Positions 17,802-29,905 of a stretch of 64,000 bases of DNA are shown one piece after another; positions within the stretch are counted from its first letter, which is position 1; the number at the start of each line of letters is the position of its first letter. A program made the position numbers and the translations under genes. This DNA comes from Burkholderia sp. lig30 (GTDB lineage Bacteria; Pseudomonadota; Gammaproteobacteria; Burkholderiales; Burkholderiaceae): contig NZ_JGVW01000053.1 in assembly GCF_000687455.2 (NCBI RefSeq), positions 62,001 through 126,000 on the forward strand, written 5' to 3'. The notes beneath the pieces are model-generated. The model saw only the letters and a program-made list of their open reading frames with translations, did not search any database and was not told the origin of the DNA.

Positions 17802-18923
17802 ATGCTTGTCATCCCCGGCCAAATCAACATGACTTCCGCACCTCGCAAGGACCGCCTCGGACTGCGCCGGCCGACGATTCCGGTCGCCTATCCGCGCCTG
17901 CTGCTGCAGGTGCTCGACGAGCGCGGCGTCGATCTCGCCCGGGTGCGGGCCGGCACCGGGCTGCGCGACGACGTGCTGGCGCGGCCGGACGCGCGCGTCT
18001 CGCCATCGCAATGGGGGCGGCTCGTGCTCAACGCGATCGACGTCGGCGGCGATCCGGGCATCGGGCTCGCGTTCGGGCTCAGGCTCAAGACGACCGTGCA
18101 CGGCTTTCTCGGCTACGCGACGCTGACCGCGCGAGACATCCGCGAATCGCTGCAGGTGATGATCCGCTATTTCCGGATGCGGAACCGCCAGTACCGGCTG
18201 ACGTACGCGGAGAACACCGAAGGCGCGACGCTCGAATTGCACGGCGTGCAGGCGAGCCCCATCCTCCAGCATCACGTGATGTTCGAATTCGTGCTGACCG
18301 GCCTCGCGCAGAGCATCGCGCAACTGTCCGGGCGCGCGGCGCCCGCGATCGAGCTGCAGTTCGCGTGGCCCGAGCCGGCGTATTTCGGGCGCTACCGCGA
18401 GCAGATGCCGCCCGTGCGGTTCGCGTGCGCGGCCAACGCACTATGGATCGCGCGCGACGTGCTGGACTGGCCGTTGCCGCTGGCCGACGAGGTCGCGCAC
18501 CGGCAGGCGCTGGTGCAGGTCGAGCGGGAGTACGCGGAGGTCCGCCAGGAGGAAGGCGACCTCGCCGAGCGCGTGCGCGCGGAACTGGCTCGGGCGGCCG
18601 GCGGCTATCCCGGGCCGGAGCAACTCGCGCGGACGCTGCTCGTGTCGACGCGCACGCTCAGGCGGCGGCTCGAGGAAGGCGGCGCGAGCTATCGGCAATT
18701 GCTGGACGAAGCGCGGTATCGCGATGCGCGTCAATGGCTGGCGGCGTCGGATCTCGATCTCAAGACCATCGCGGCACGATTGCAGTTCGCCGACCCGGCG
18801 AATTTCACGCGAGCCTTCCGGCGCTGGGCCGGACAGACGCCGAGCGCGTTTCGGGAAGCCGCGAGCGAGGCGCCCGATCAGGCTGACGGGCGCAGCGGCA
18901 ATCGGGAAACGCCGGGCGCGTAG
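17802..18923 (+). CDS. AraC-family regulator, divergent from fadH
   Basis: A 373-residue AraC-type protein with an N-terminal arabinose-binding-like domain (VAYPRLLLQVLDERGVDLAR, FGLRLKTTVHGFLGYATLTA) and a C-terminal helix-turn-helix pair (LARTLLVSTRTLRRRLEEGG, then KTIAARLQFADPANFTRAFR). This OruR/ArgR-like architecture often controls an adjacent catabolic gene. The start at 17802 has a purine-rich stretch upstream; ATG at 17829 is an alternative. Control of fadH is inferred from divergence. Confidence 0.82.
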   Translation: MLVIPGQINMTSAPRKDRLGLRRPTIPVAYPRLLLQVLDERGVDLARVRAGTGLRDDVLARPDARVSPSQWGRLVLNAIDVGGDPGIGLAFGLRLKTTVHGFLGYATLTARDIRESLQVMIRYFRMRNRQYRLTYAENTEGATLELHGVQASPILQHHVMFEFVLTGLAQSIAQLSGRAAPAIELQFAWPEPAYFGRYREQMPPVRFACAANALWIARDVLDWPLPLADEVAHRQALVQVEREYAEVRQEEGDLAERVRAELARAAGGYPGPEQLARTLLVSTRTLRRRLEEGGASYRQLLDEARYRDARQWLAASDLDLKTIAARLQFADPANFTRAFRRWAGQTPSAFREAASEAPDQADGRSGNRETPGA

Positions 18924-19001
18924 CCACGGGCTGCGCGGCGCGCGCGAAGGGCCATAATGGAGCACTCGAACCGTTCGCTCCGCGCAGGCGCCGCGCTGAC
19001 G

Positions 19002-19025
19002 CTGGCACTGGCACTGGCACTGGCA
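19002..19025 (+). repeat. Four tandem CTGGCA hexamers upstream of katG
   Basis: CTGGCA is repeated four times without error, followed by degenerate copies (ACGGCA). It lies about 135 bp before katG in a stretch without a convincing gene. A 94-codon open frame across it has a low-complexity product and is probably not real. Confidence 0.7.
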
Positions 19026-19129
19026 ACGGCAACCGGAAACGACGGAAGACCAACCCACTCTCACCGCAGCAAGGCAAGGCAAGGCGACTATCCACGGGCG
19101 GTGCCCGGATTCCAGGCTGCCCCAGGTAG

Positions 19130-21340
<2,211 letters not shown>

Positions 21341-21380
21341 TCCTGGCCGGCAGGCGCCGAAGCGGCGCGTTGCCGACGTG

Positions 21381-21412
21381 AAAACGGCCGATCGCAGGAT
21401 CGGCCGTTTTTT
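21381..21412 (+). terminator. Rho-independent terminator between katG and nnrS
   Basis: AACGGCCGATC and GATCGGCCGTT pair around a GCAG loop, followed by a run of T. The A-run on the left makes it usable in both directions, fitting its place between convergent katG and nnrS. Confidence 0.9.
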
Positions 21413-21480
21413 CATGTTGCCCGTCATTGGCCGAACAGGCGCAAGGGCCTGTTCATGCTGATAACGGGCCTGCGCCAGCC

Positions 21481-22677
21481 CTAGCCTTCCTTGCCATCGA
21501 CACGCGGCGCCATGAGCCAGCCCGCATACCTGACGCAATAGGCGGCGAAGGCCGCGATCCAGCTCGCGCCCGACACCTCGATCCACGCGGACGTCCACTG
21601 CGGCGCGAGCCACGGCCCGAACGCGCGTATCGACGCGGCCAGCACCAGCAGCACATAACATGCGATCTCGATGCGCCCGGCCACGAGCGGACGCCCCGTG
21701 TGGCCGCGTGCGGTGCGGGTGATCATCGCGATGATCGCGCAGCCGATCGCGCCGACCGTGAACGCGTGAATCGCGAGCGAATGCGCGACCACGCCCGCGG
21801 CGGCGAGCGCGAGCATCGCGCAGCCGACGGGAATCCACGCATACGCGATGTGCAGGATCGCGAGAATCGGGCGGTTGCCGACCCGCCACGAGCGCCAGCC
21901 CCACAGCCGCAGGCCCTGCAAGAACGCTGCCGCGATCGCCGACGCCGCGACCGCGACGCGGGGCGCGTCGACGCCGTCGAGCACGAACGCGAGCGCGGTC
22001 AGCGGCATCACCGTCGCCTCGACGCGCGCCCAGCGCCGAACCTCGAAGCCGGGAATCGCGTTGACCGTAAACGACGGGATGATGCGCCCGCCGATGATCG
22101 TCACGAACAGCACCAGCAGGCCGACCGCGACGTACGCGCTGCGCAGCGCCCAGTCCGCATGCCCGCCGGCGGTCGCCAGATGGAACGTCAGGTTAAGCGC
22201 GGCAAGCACGCCGAGCGCGACCGGCAGGAAAACGTTGTGCCGGTTGTTCGCGCGCACGAGGACGCGCAGCAGCACGAGCGCGCAGACCGGGAGAAATGCG
22301 ACGTCGACGACCATCGCGACGACCGCCGTCCCGTAGACGAGCGCCACCCGCCCCGCGACCCACAGCAGCCACAGCGCGGCGAGCGACCTGCCCTGCGCGG
22401 GCGTCACCGTGGTCCACGCGCGGACGGCGGTGAGCAGGAAGCCCGCGACGATCGCCGCGGCAAACCCGAAGATCATCTCGTGAACATGCCACAGCACGCC
22501 GGGCAGCGGCGATTCGATGCCGGGCAGCGGATGGCCGTCGAGCGCGGCCAGCCACACGAGCATCGCCGCGCTGCCGAACAGCGCGCCACCCAGATAGAAC
22601 GGACGGAAGCCGAGCGCCCACAGCGCGAAGCCGCGCCGGCCTTTCGCACCCGGCTCAGTGACAGGAATGCGATTCAT
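21481..22677 (-). CDS. nnrS: NnrS-family membrane protein (nitric oxide response)
   Basis: A 398-residue polytopic membrane protein with about twelve hydrophobic segments. NnrS-family landmarks are [15 protein letters not shown] near the N-terminus, [20 protein letters not shown], and [15 protein letters not shown]. NnrS proteins bind haem and copper and lessen nitric oxide stress. An imperfect NsrR-like site lies 16 bp upstream of its ATG, and hcp-hcr is divergent, so the whole region looks NO-responsive. Confidence 0.9.
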   Translation of the reverse strand: MNRIPVTEPGAKGRRGFALWALGFRPFYLGGALFGSAAMLVWLAALDGHPLPGIESPLPGVLWHVHEMIFGFAAAIVAGFLLTAVRAWTTVTPAQGRSLAALWLLWVAGRVALVYGTAVVAMVVDVAFLPVCALVLLRVLVRANNRHNVFLPVALGVLAALNLTFHLATAGGHADWALRSAYVAVGLLVLFVTIIGGRIIPSFTVNAIPGFEVRRWARVEATVMPLTALAFVLDGVDAPRVAVAASAIAAAFLQGLRLWGWRSWRVGNRPILAILHIAYAWIPVGCAMLALAAAGVVAHSLAIHAFTVGAIGCAIIAMITRTARGHTGRPLVAGRIEIACYVLLVLAASIRAFGPWLAPQWTSAWIEVSGASWIAAFAAYCVRYAGWLMAPRVDGKEG

Positions 22678-22692
22678 CGCCCCTCCGATAAA

Positions 22693-22715
22693 TAGATGTA
22701 ACTGCGAAGTATCTT
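22693..22715 (-). promoter_or_regulatory. Degenerate NsrR-like site before nnrS
   Basis: TAGATGTAACT and CGAAGTATCTT flank a central G in the 11-1-11 arrangement of NsrR operators. Outer positions (AGATG and the ATCTT end) are kept while inner ones diverge. Its place just upstream of nnrS supports a weaker NO-sensing site. Confidence 0.5.
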
Positions 22716-22844
22716 ATTCGCGCGGCGAATCGCTCGCCGATGCGACCATTGGGCGCACGCTCGCGATGGGGGTATCGGGTAGTGCACCCGGACGCACTTG
22801 ATCTACGTCACGAAGCAGGCGACCTCGCCGAAGCGACGCCGAAA

Positions 22845-22867
22845 AAGATGCGTATATTTTGCATCTT
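22845..22867 (+). promoter_or_regulatory. NsrR operator upstream of hcp
   Basis: AAGATGCGTAT and TTTTGCATCTT are arranged 11-1-11 with outer arms AAGATGC and GCATCTT perfectly symmetric. This matches the published NsrR motif (AAGATGCAT-type half-sites). It is 86 bp upstream of the hcp start, and hcp-hcr is an NsrR target in E. coli. Confidence 0.75.
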
Positions 22868-22952
22868 AATACGACGGGCCGCAGCCGGACGAAGCGGCCT
22901 GCTCCGTTGGTCCCCGCGAGAACTCGCATCCGTCGAGAAAGGAGAAGCACCC

Positions 22953-24620
22953 GTGTTTTGCTATCAATGTGAACAGACCGACCGCACCCACGGACAACCG
23001 GGTTGCGCATCGATGAAGGGCAACTGCGGCAAGGATGCCACGACCGCCGATCTGCAGGACCTGCTGGTCCACGCGGTGAAGGGCATCGCACAGTACGCGG
23101 TGCTCGCGCGCGAATTGGGCGCGCCGGATCAGGACGCCGACCGCTTCATCCTGTACGCGATGTTCACGACGCTGACCAACGTGAACTTCAACCCGACGCG
23201 CTTCACCGTGTTGCTGCACGATGCCGCCCAGACGCGCGATCGCGTGAAGGCCGCGTGCGAGACGCTCGCGCAGTCCCGCGGTGTCGCGCTGCAGGCGCCG
23301 ACGGGCCCGGCCGAGTGGCAACCGGCCGCCACGCTGCCCGGCCTGCTCGAACAGGCCGCACAAGTCGGCATCAACGCCGGGCTCGACACGGTCGGCGCGG
23401 ACATCGTCGGCCTGCGCGCGCTGGTCATCTACGGCCTGAAGGGCGTCTGCGCGTACGCACATCACGCATGCGTGCTCGGCTACGAAACCGACGAGATTCA
23501 TGCAGGCATCCAGGCGGCGCTCGATTTCCTCGCGCGCGACCCGGTCGACGCGAACGCGCTGCTCGCGCAGTCGCTCGAACTCGGCCACCTGAACCTGAAG
23601 GTGATGGAGCTGCTCGACGCCGCGAACACCGGCCGCTTCGGCGCACAACAGCCGACCGCGGTGCGCGTGACGCCGGTGGCCGGCAAGGCGATCCTGGTCT
23701 CGGGCCATGATCTCGGCGACCTGCACGCGCTGCTCGAACAGACGAAGGACACCGGCATCCAGATCTACACGCACGGCGAAATGCTGCCCGCGCATGCGTA
23801 TCCGATGCTCAAGGCCTACCCGCATCTCGCAGGCAACTACGGCGGCGCATGGCAGGACCAGCAGAGCGACTTCGCGAATTTCCCGGGGCCGATCCTGATG
23901 ACGTCCAACTGCATCATCGAGCCGCTGCCGCAGTACCGCCAGCGCATCTTCACGACGGGGCCGGTCGGCTGGCCGGGCGTGCGCCATCTCGAGCATCATG
24001 ACTTCGCGCTGCTGGTCCAGGCCGCGCAGGCACTGCCCGGCTTCCGCGAGACCGCGCCGGAAGAGACCATCACGATCGGCTTCGGGCGGCATGCGGTGCT
24101 CGGCGTCGCGGACAAGGTGATCGACGCGGTCAAGGCCGGCCAGATCCGCCACTTCTTCCTGGTCGGCGGCTGCGACGGCGCGGCACCGGGCCGCAGCTAC
24201 TACACGGAATTCGCGGAACAGGCGCCGGACGACACCGTCGTGATGACGCTCGGCTGCAACAAGTACCGCTTCAACCGGCACGCGTTCGGCGACATCGGCG
24301 GCATTCCGCGCCTGCTCGACATCGGGCAGTGCAACGACAGCTACTCGGCGATCCGCATCGCCACCGCGCTCGCCGATGCGTTCGAATGCGGCGTGAACGA
24401 CCTGCCGCTGTCGCTGGTGGTGTCGTGGTTCGAACAGAAGGCCGCCGCCGTGCTGCTGACGCTGCTCGCGCTCGGTATCCGCAACATCCGTCTCGGGCCG
24501 ACGCTGCCGGCGTTCCTGACGCCGGGCGTGATCGGCGTGCTGGTCGAGCAGTTCGGCATCCAGCCGATCGGCGACGCGCGCAGCGACATCGCCGCCGCGC
24601 TCGAGCGCCGCGCCGCCTGA
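22953..24620 (+). CDS. hcp: Hybrid cluster protein (hydroxylamine reductase)
   Basis: A 555-residue hybrid-cluster protein. The four N-terminal cysteines C3, C6, C18 and C25 have the spacing of E. coli Hcp, which binds a [2Fe-2S] cluster. Hybrid-cluster ligands lie in [31 protein letters not shown] and [13 protein letters not shown]. Hcp reduces nitric oxide to nitrous oxide and was first described as a hydroxylamine reductase. The GTG start at 22953 has AGGAG eight bases upstream; the longer open frame crosses the NsrR site and is rejected. hcr follows 27 bp later. Confidence 0.93.
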   Translation: MFCYQCEQTDRTHGQPGCASMKGNCGKDATTADLQDLLVHAVKGIAQYAVLARELGAPDQDADRFILYAMFTTLTNVNFNPTRFTVLLHDAAQTRDRVKAACETLAQSRGVALQAPTGPAEWQPAATLPGLLEQAAQVGINAGLDTVGADIVGLRALVIYGLKGVCAYAHHACVLGYETDEIHAGIQAALDFLARDPVDANALLAQSLELGHLNLKVMELLDAANTGRFGAQQPTAVRVTPVAGKAILVSGHDLGDLHALLEQTKDTGIQIYTHGEMLPAHAYPMLKAYPHLAGNYGGAWQDQQSDFANFPGPILMTSNCIIEPLPQYRQRIFTTGPVGWPGVRHLEHHDFALLVQAAQALPGFRETAPEETITIGFGRHAVLGVADKVIDAVKAGQIRHFFLVGGCDGAAPGRSYYTEFAEQAPDDTVVMTLGCNKYRFNRHAFGDIGGIPRLLDIGQCNDSYSAIRIATALADAFECGVNDLPLSLVVSWFEQKAAAVLLTLLALGIRNIRLGPTLPAFLTPGVIGVLVEQFGIQPIGDARSDIAAALERRAA

Positions 24621-24647
24621 GCCCGCACTGCGACGGATGCACTGACG

Positions 24648-25652
24648 ATGAGCTATCGAATCGAGATCATGACGCGTGACGGACACGCGTTCGACTTCGC
24701 GTGCGAGCCGGGCCAGGATCTGCTTTCCGCGGCGACGGCGGCAACGATCACGTTGCCGTCGCAATGCCGGCGCGGCAGTTGTGGCGCGTGCCACGCAACC
24801 GTCTCGGACGGGGATTACGATCTGGGCACGCACGGGCCCGACGCGTTGCCCGCCGGCGAGCCGGGCGCGATCCTGATGTGCTGCACGACGCCGCGCAGCG
24901 ACCTGCGCGTCGCGGCGCCCTACGACCGCACCAAGGTGCTGTTGCAGCCGGTGCCGTCCCGTGCGGCGCGGATCGTGGCGCTCGACGCGATCGCGGACGG
25001 CACGCTGCGCGTCGAGCTGCGCATCGATCCTGACGATCCGGGCGGCAGTGCCGTCGAGTTCGAAGCCGGCCAGTTCGTCGAGCTGGAGCTGCCGGGAAGC
25101 GACGTGCGGCGTCCGTTCTCGCTCGCGAACACGAGCAACTGGGAAGGCCGGCTCGAATTCCTGATCCGGCTGACCCCGGAGGGCCGTTTCTCGGCGTACC
25201 TGCGCGACACGGCGAAGCCGGGCGACCCGCTGATCGTGCACGGCCCGACGGGCGGCTTCGGCCTGATCGCGGAGAGCCTGCGGCCGCGATGGTTCGTGGC
25301 GGGCGGCACCGGCCTCGCGCCGGTCCTGTCGATGCTGCGTCGCATGGCCGAGTACCAGGAGATGAACGACGCGCGGCTGTTTTTCGGCGTGAACCGCGAA
25401 AGCGAGCTGTTCATGCTCGATGCGCTGGACGAGCTTCAGGCGCAACTGCCGCAGTTGCAGGTCGACGTCTGCGTCAGGTATCCGCAGAGCGGTACGCCGG
25501 TCGATCTGTTGAGCGCGGCGCTGTCACAGGCGGAGGTCGCGCCCGATCTGTACGTATGCGGGCCGCCCGCGCTCGTGAAAGGCGCGCACGACGCGGCTGC
25601 CGCGGCGCGCGTGCCTCGCGCGCAGTTCGTGAGCGAACGCTTCGCGTCGTGA
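24648..25652 (+). CDS. hcr: Hcp reductase, 2Fe-2S/FAD type
   Basis: A 334-residue NADH oxidoreductase. Residues about 1-95 are a plant-type [2Fe-2S] domain with CRRGSCGAC and a fourth Cys in ILMCCTTP. An FAD domain (RPFSLANTSN) and an NAD domain (WFVAGGTGLAPVLSMLR, then LYVCGPPALV) follow. The order iron-sulfur, FAD, NAD is that of phenol hydroxylase or methane monooxygenase reductases and the reverse of E. coli Hcr, where the ferredoxin domain is C-terminal. Its place directly after hcp makes Hcp the likely partner. Confidence 0.85.
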   Translation: MSYRIEIMTRDGHAFDFACEPGQDLLSAATAATITLPSQCRRGSCGACHATVSDGDYDLGTHGPDALPAGEPGAILMCCTTPRSDLRVAAPYDRTKVLLQPVPSRAARIVALDAIADGTLRVELRIDPDDPGGSAVEFEAGQFVELELPGSDVRRPFSLANTSNWEGRLEFLIRLTPEGRFSAYLRDTAKPGDPLIVHGPTGGFGLIAESLRPRWFVAGGTGLAPVLSMLRRMAEYQEMNDARLFFGVNRESELFMLDALDELQAQLPQLQVDVCVRYPQSGTPVDLLSAALSQAEVAPDLYVCGPPALVKGAHDAAAAARVPRAQFVSERFAS

Positions 25653-26131
25653 CGGCGCGGGTTCAAGCGAGCCTGACCGCGTTGATCGCTTGCGGAAAGG
25701 CACGCATGCAGACAGAATGACGGACGCAATTTCGTCGATATATCAGTAAGCCCCGCAGTCCCGGCATTCATGGTCGTCTTGAATGTCGGGACTGCAATAT
25801 GTTGAACACGCCGTACTCATCCGGATTTTCGACTGCTTGATGACATGTCCATGACGCAAATGCCATCGCAAATCCTCGCTGCGCGCGCCGGGCTGCCACG
25901 GCCGGCATGCGTCATACGCCACGGCGACGCACACGGCGCGCTCCTGCCGGCGCACGCGCCGTTCCCGCTCCCGACACCCCGATTCACCGCGCTCCACGCC
26001 GTACCGCGCGCCGACGCGCGCGACATCGCCGGCCTATCGCCATCGCCAGCCCGCCACCGCGCCCCGCAGTCGTGCCGGGCCGCGTCGCCCTGGCGTCGCC
26101 GGATGCCCAACCCCACCTTCGCGAGATTCGC
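25653..26131 (+). promoter_or_regulatory. hcr-narG intergenic region with a hairpin; narG leader
   Basis: A 479-bp space. At 25755-25795 arms GCAGTCCCGGCATTCA and TGAATGTCGGGACTGC form a 16-bp stem with one mismatch and a 9-base loop, without a T-run; it may end hcr transcription. The rest presumably holds the narG promoter. I saw no convincing FNR/Anr box: TTGATGACATGTC near 25837 keeps only the left half. A 96-codon frame here (25845-26135) has poor composition and is not called. Confidence 0.5.
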
Positions 26132-29100
26132 ATGAGCCATTTTCTCGACAGGCTGCGCTACTTCACGACCCGTCGCCCGACATTCGCCGACGGTCACGGA
26201 ACGGTCACCGACGAGGACAGGAAATGGGAGGATGCCTACCGGCACCGCTGGCAGCACGACAAGGTCGTGCGATCGACGCACGGCGTCAATTGCACCGGCT
26301 CCTGCTCGTGGAAAATCTACGTGAAAGGCGGCATCGTCACATGGGAGACGCAGCAGACCGACTACCCGCGCACCCGCCCCGACATGCCGAATCACGAGCC
26401 GCGCGGCTGCTCGCGCGGCGCGTCGTACTCGTGGTACCTGTATAGCGCGAATCGCCTCAAGTACCCGCTGGTGCGCAGCGCGCTCGTGAAACTCTGGCGC
26501 GAGCGGCGACGCACGATGGCGCCGGTCGATGCATGGCGCTCGATCGTCGACGACGAAGCGGCCCGCCGCAGCTATCAGGCGCGGCGCGGGCTCGGCGGCT
26601 TCGTCCGCGCGAGCTGGGACGAGGTCAACGAGATCGTCGCGGCCGCCAACGTCCATACGATCCGGCAGCACGGCCCCGACCGCATCGTCGGCTTCTCGCC
26701 GATTCCGGCGATGTCGATGGTGTCGTACGCGGCCGGCTCGCGCTACCTGTCGCTGATCGGCGGCGTCTGCCTGAGCTTCTACGACTGGTACTGCGACCTG
26801 CCGCCGGCCTCGCCGCAGACGTGGGGCGAGCAGACCGACGTGCCCGAGTCCGCCGACTGGTACAACTCGACGTTCATCATGCTGTGGGGCTCGAACGTGC
26901 CGCAGACGCGCACGCCGGACGCCCATTTCATGGCCGAGGTGCGCTACAAGGGCGCGAAGATCGTGTCGGTGTTTCCCGATTACGCGGAGGGCGCGAAGTT
27001 CGGCGACATCTGGCTGCATCCGAAGCAAGGCACCGACGCGGCGCTCGCGCTCGCGATGGGCCACGTGATCCTCAAGGAATACCATCTCGCCGGGCGCAGC
27101 GACTACTTCACCGACTACTGCCGCCGCTACACCGACATGCCGTGCCTCGTGCGGCTCGTCCCGCACGGCGACGGTTACGTGCCCGAGCGCCTCGTCCGCG
27201 CGTCCGACTTCGACGACACGCTCGGCGAGACGAATCACGCGGACTGGAAGACCGTGATGATCGACGAGGCGGACAATCGCTTCGTCGTGCCGACCGGTTC
27301 GATCGGCTTTCGCTGGAACCAGAAGGACGGGGAAGACAAGGGCAAGTGGAATCTCAAGCCGGAAGCGTCGGACGGCACCGCGATCGCGCCGCGGCTGTCG
27401 CTCGCCGGTGCGCACGACGTCGTCGCCGACGTGAAGTTTCCGTACTTCGGCAACCAGCCGCACCCGCACTTCGCGTCCACCCCGCACGAGTCGTCGTTCA
27501 CGCGCCGGATCGGCGCGCGCCGCGTCGCGACGCGCGACGGCGAGATGCTGGTCGCGACCGTCTATGACCTGTTCGTCGCGAACTACGGGCTCGACCAGGG
27601 GCTCGGCGGCACGGCCATCGCGTCGGGCTACGACGACGACCTGCCCTACACGCCCGCATGGCAGGAGGCGATCACCGGCGTGAAGCGCGCGGACGTGATC
27701 GCGGTCGCGCGCCAGTTCGCGGAGAACGCGCACAAGACGCAGGGCAAGTCGATGGTCATCATCGGCGCCGGGATCAATCACTGGTTCCACATGGACATGT
27801 CCTACCGCGCGATCATCAACATGCTGATCATGTGCGGCTGCATCGGCAAGTCCGGCGGCGGCTGGTCGCACTACGTGGGGCAGGAGAAGCTGCGCCCGCA
27901 GACGGGCTGGACCGCGCTGGCGTTCGCGCTCGACTGGCACCGGCCGCCGCGCCAGATGAATGCGACGTCGTTCTTCTACGCGCACACCGATCAGTGGCGC
28001 TACGACCCGATGGACCCGTCGAGCCTGCTTTCGCCGCTCGCCGACACGACGCGCTTCCACGGCCTGCCGATCGACTACAACGTGCGCGCCGAGCGCATGG
28101 GCTGGCTGCCGTCCGCGCCGCAGCTGAACCGCAATCCGCTCGACGTCGGACGCGCGCTCCCGGCCGCCGACGGCGTCGCGGCGGGGGTCGCGGCGCAACT
28201 GAAGGACGGCACGCTGAAGCTCGCGTGCGAAGACCCCGATCATCCCGACAACTTTCCGCGCAACCTGTTCGTCTGGCGCTCCAACCTGCTCGGTTCGTCC
28301 GGCAAGGGGCACGAGTATTTCCTCAAGCATCTGCTCGGCACGACTCACGGCGTCCAGGGCGACGAAGTGGGCACGGAGGATGCCGGGCGGCGGCCCGAGG
28401 AAGTCACGTGGCGCGACGAGGCGCCGCGCGGCAAGCTGGATCTGCTGGTGACGCTGGATTTCCGCATGTCGACCACCTGCATGTACTCCGACGTGGTGTT
28501 GCCGACCGCGACGTGGTACGAGAAGGACGACATGAACACGTCCGACATGCACCCGTTCATCCATCCGCTGTCGGCCGCCGTCGATCCGGCATGGCAGTCG
28601 AAGAGCGACTGGGACATCTTCAAGGGCATCGCGAAGCGGTTTTCCGAGCTGAGCGTCGGCCACCTCGGCGTCGAGCGCGACGTGGTGCTCGCGCCGATCG
28701 CGCACGACAGCCCGGCCGAGCTCGCGCAGCCGTTCGACGTGCTCGACTGGAAGCGCGGCGAGTGCGAGCCGGTGCCGGGCAAGACCATGCCGGGCGTCGT
28801 CGCGGTGCAGCGCGACTATCCCGCGACGTACAGCCAGTTCACGTCGCTCGGCCCGCTGATGGACTCGCTCGGCAACGGCGGCAAGGGCATCAGCTGGGAT
28901 ACGCGCGACGAAGTGCATCTGCTCGGCGAGCTCAACTATCGCGTGAACGGCGACGGCTGCGCGCAGGGCCGGCCGCGCATCGACACCGCGATCGACGCGG
29001 CCGAGACGATCCTGTCGCTCGCGCCCGAAACCAACGGCGCGGTCGCGGTCAAGGCGTGGGCGGCGCTGTCGGCGGCGACGGGCATCGCGCACGCGCACCT

Positions 29101-29905
29101 GGCCGACGCGCGCGCCGACGAGAAGATCCGCTTTCGCGACATTCAGGCGCAACCGCGCAAGATCATCTCGTCGCCGACGTGGAGCGGCATCGAATCGGAG
29201 CACGTGTCGTACACCGCGGGCTACACCAACGTCCACGAGCTCATTCCATGGCGCACGCTGACGGGCCGCCAGCAGCTCTATCAGGACCATGCGTGGATGC
29301 GCGCGTTCGGCGAGTCGCTCTGCGTCTACAAGCCGCCCGTCGATACCGGCAGCTACGCGCACATGGTCGGGACGCGCTCGAACGGCAACCCGGAGATCGT
29401 GCTCAACTTCCTGACGCCGCATCAGAAGTGGGGCATCCACAGCACCTACACCGACAATCTGCTGATGCTGACGCTGTCGCGCGGCGGCCCGATCGTGTGG
29501 ATCTCCGAGCGCGACGCCGCGCAGATCGGCGTGGCCGACAACGACTGGATCGAGTGCTTCAACTCGAACGGCGCGCTGTGCGCGCGCGCCGTGGTCAGCC
29601 AGCGCATTCCGCGCGGCATGGTGATGATGTACCACGCGCAGGAGAAGATCGTGAACACGCCCGGCTCGGAGATCACGGGCACGCGCGGCGGCATCCACAA
29701 CTCCGTCACGCGCATCGCGCTCAAGCCGACCCACATGATCGGCGGCTACGCGCAGCTCTCGTACGGGTTCAACTACTACGGCACCGTGGGCTCGAATCGC
29801 GACGAGTTTCTCGTCGTGCGCAAGATGAGCCGCATCGACTGGCTCGACGACGCGCCGGTCGCCCCCGCCACGCAGCACGAGACCGGCGAAGGAGAAGCGT
29901 CATGA
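26132..29905 (+). CDS. narG: Respiratory nitrate reductase, alpha subunit
   Basis: A 1257-residue molybdopterin oxidoreductase, close to the E. coli NarG length (1247). The FS0 cluster ligands are H50, C54 and C58 in HGVNCTGSC, plus the Cys in PRGCSRGAS. The molybdenum-ligand Asp lies in ESADWYNSTFIMLWGSN. NarG reduces nitrate to nitrite on the cytoplasmic side of the membrane, taking electrons from NarH. The ATG at 26132 was chosen by alignment to the family N-terminus; longer frames upstream are non-homologous. The stop overlaps narH by four bases. Confidence 0.97.
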   Translation: MSHFLDRLRYFTTRRPTFADGHGTVTDEDRKWEDAYRHRWQHDKVVRSTHGVNCTGSCSWKIYVKGGIVTWETQQTDYPRTRPDMPNHEPRGCSRGASYSWYLYSANRLKYPLVRSALVKLWRERRRTMAPVDAWRSIVDDEAARRSYQARRGLGGFVRASWDEVNEIVAAANVHTIRQHGPDRIVGFSPIPAMSMVSYAAGSRYLSLIGGVCLSFYDWYCDLPPASPQTWGEQTDVPESADWYNSTFIMLWGSNVPQTRTPDAHFMAEVRYKGAKIVSVFPDYAEGAKFGDIWLHPKQGTDAALALAMGHVILKEYHLAGRSDYFTDYCRRYTDMPCLVRLVPHGDGYVPERLVRASDFDDTLGETNHADWKTVMIDEADNRFVVPTGSIGFRWNQKDGEDKGKWNLKPEASDGTAIAPRLSLAGAHDVVADVKFPYFGNQPHPHFASTPHESSFTRRIGARRVATRDGEMLVATVYDLFVANYGLDQGLGGTAIASGYDDDLPYTPAWQEAITGVKRADVIAVARQFAENAHKTQGKSMVIIGAGINHWFHMDMSYRAIINMLIMCGCIGKSGGGWSHYVGQEKLRPQTGWTALAFALDWHRPPRQMNATSFFYAHTDQWRYDPMDPSSLLSPLADTTRFHGLPIDYNVRAERMGWLPSAPQLNRNPLDVGRALPAADGVAAGVAAQLKDGTLKLACEDPDHPDNFPRNLFVWRSNLLGSSGKGHEYFLKHLLGTTHGVQGDEVGTEDAGRRPEEVTWRDEAPRGKLDLLVTLDFRMSTTCMYSDVVLPTATWYEKDDMNTSDMHPFIHPLSAAVDPAWQSKSDWDIFKGIAKRFSELSVGHLGVERDVVLAPIAHDSPAELAQPFDVLDWKRGECEPVPGKTMPGVVAVQRDYPATYSQFTSLGPLMDSLGNGGKGISWDTRDEVHLLGELNYRVNGDGCAQGRPRIDTAIDAAETILSLAPETNGAVAVKAWAALSAATGIAHAHLADARADEKIRFRDIQAQPRKIISSPTWSGIESEHVSYTAGYTNVHELIPWRTLTGRQQLYQDHAWMRAFGESLCVYKPPVDTGSYAHMVGTRSNGNPEIVLNFLTPHQKWGIHSTYTDNLLMLTLSRGGPIVWISERDAAQIGVADNDWIECFNSNGALCARAVVSQRIPRGMVMMYHAQEKIVNTPGSEITGTRGGIHNSVTRIALKPTHMIGGYAQLSYGFNYYGTVGSNRDEFLVVRKMSRIDWLDDAPVAPATQHETGEGEAS

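Noticed and set aside
25837-25849. Possible FNR/Anr box before narG
   Set aside because: Only the left half TTGAT is present; the right half does not match ATCAA.
25845-26135. 96-codon frame in the narG leader
   Set aside because: Poor ribosome site, Arg/Pro/Ala-rich product and no recognisable motif; it overlaps the narG start.
25817-29878. A 1353-codon open frame antisense to narG
   Set aside because: Its product is Arg/Val/Ala-rich with no family features. It is a shadow of narG caused by high GC at third positions, as are similar long antisense frames over fadH, katG, hcp and the DUF445 gene.
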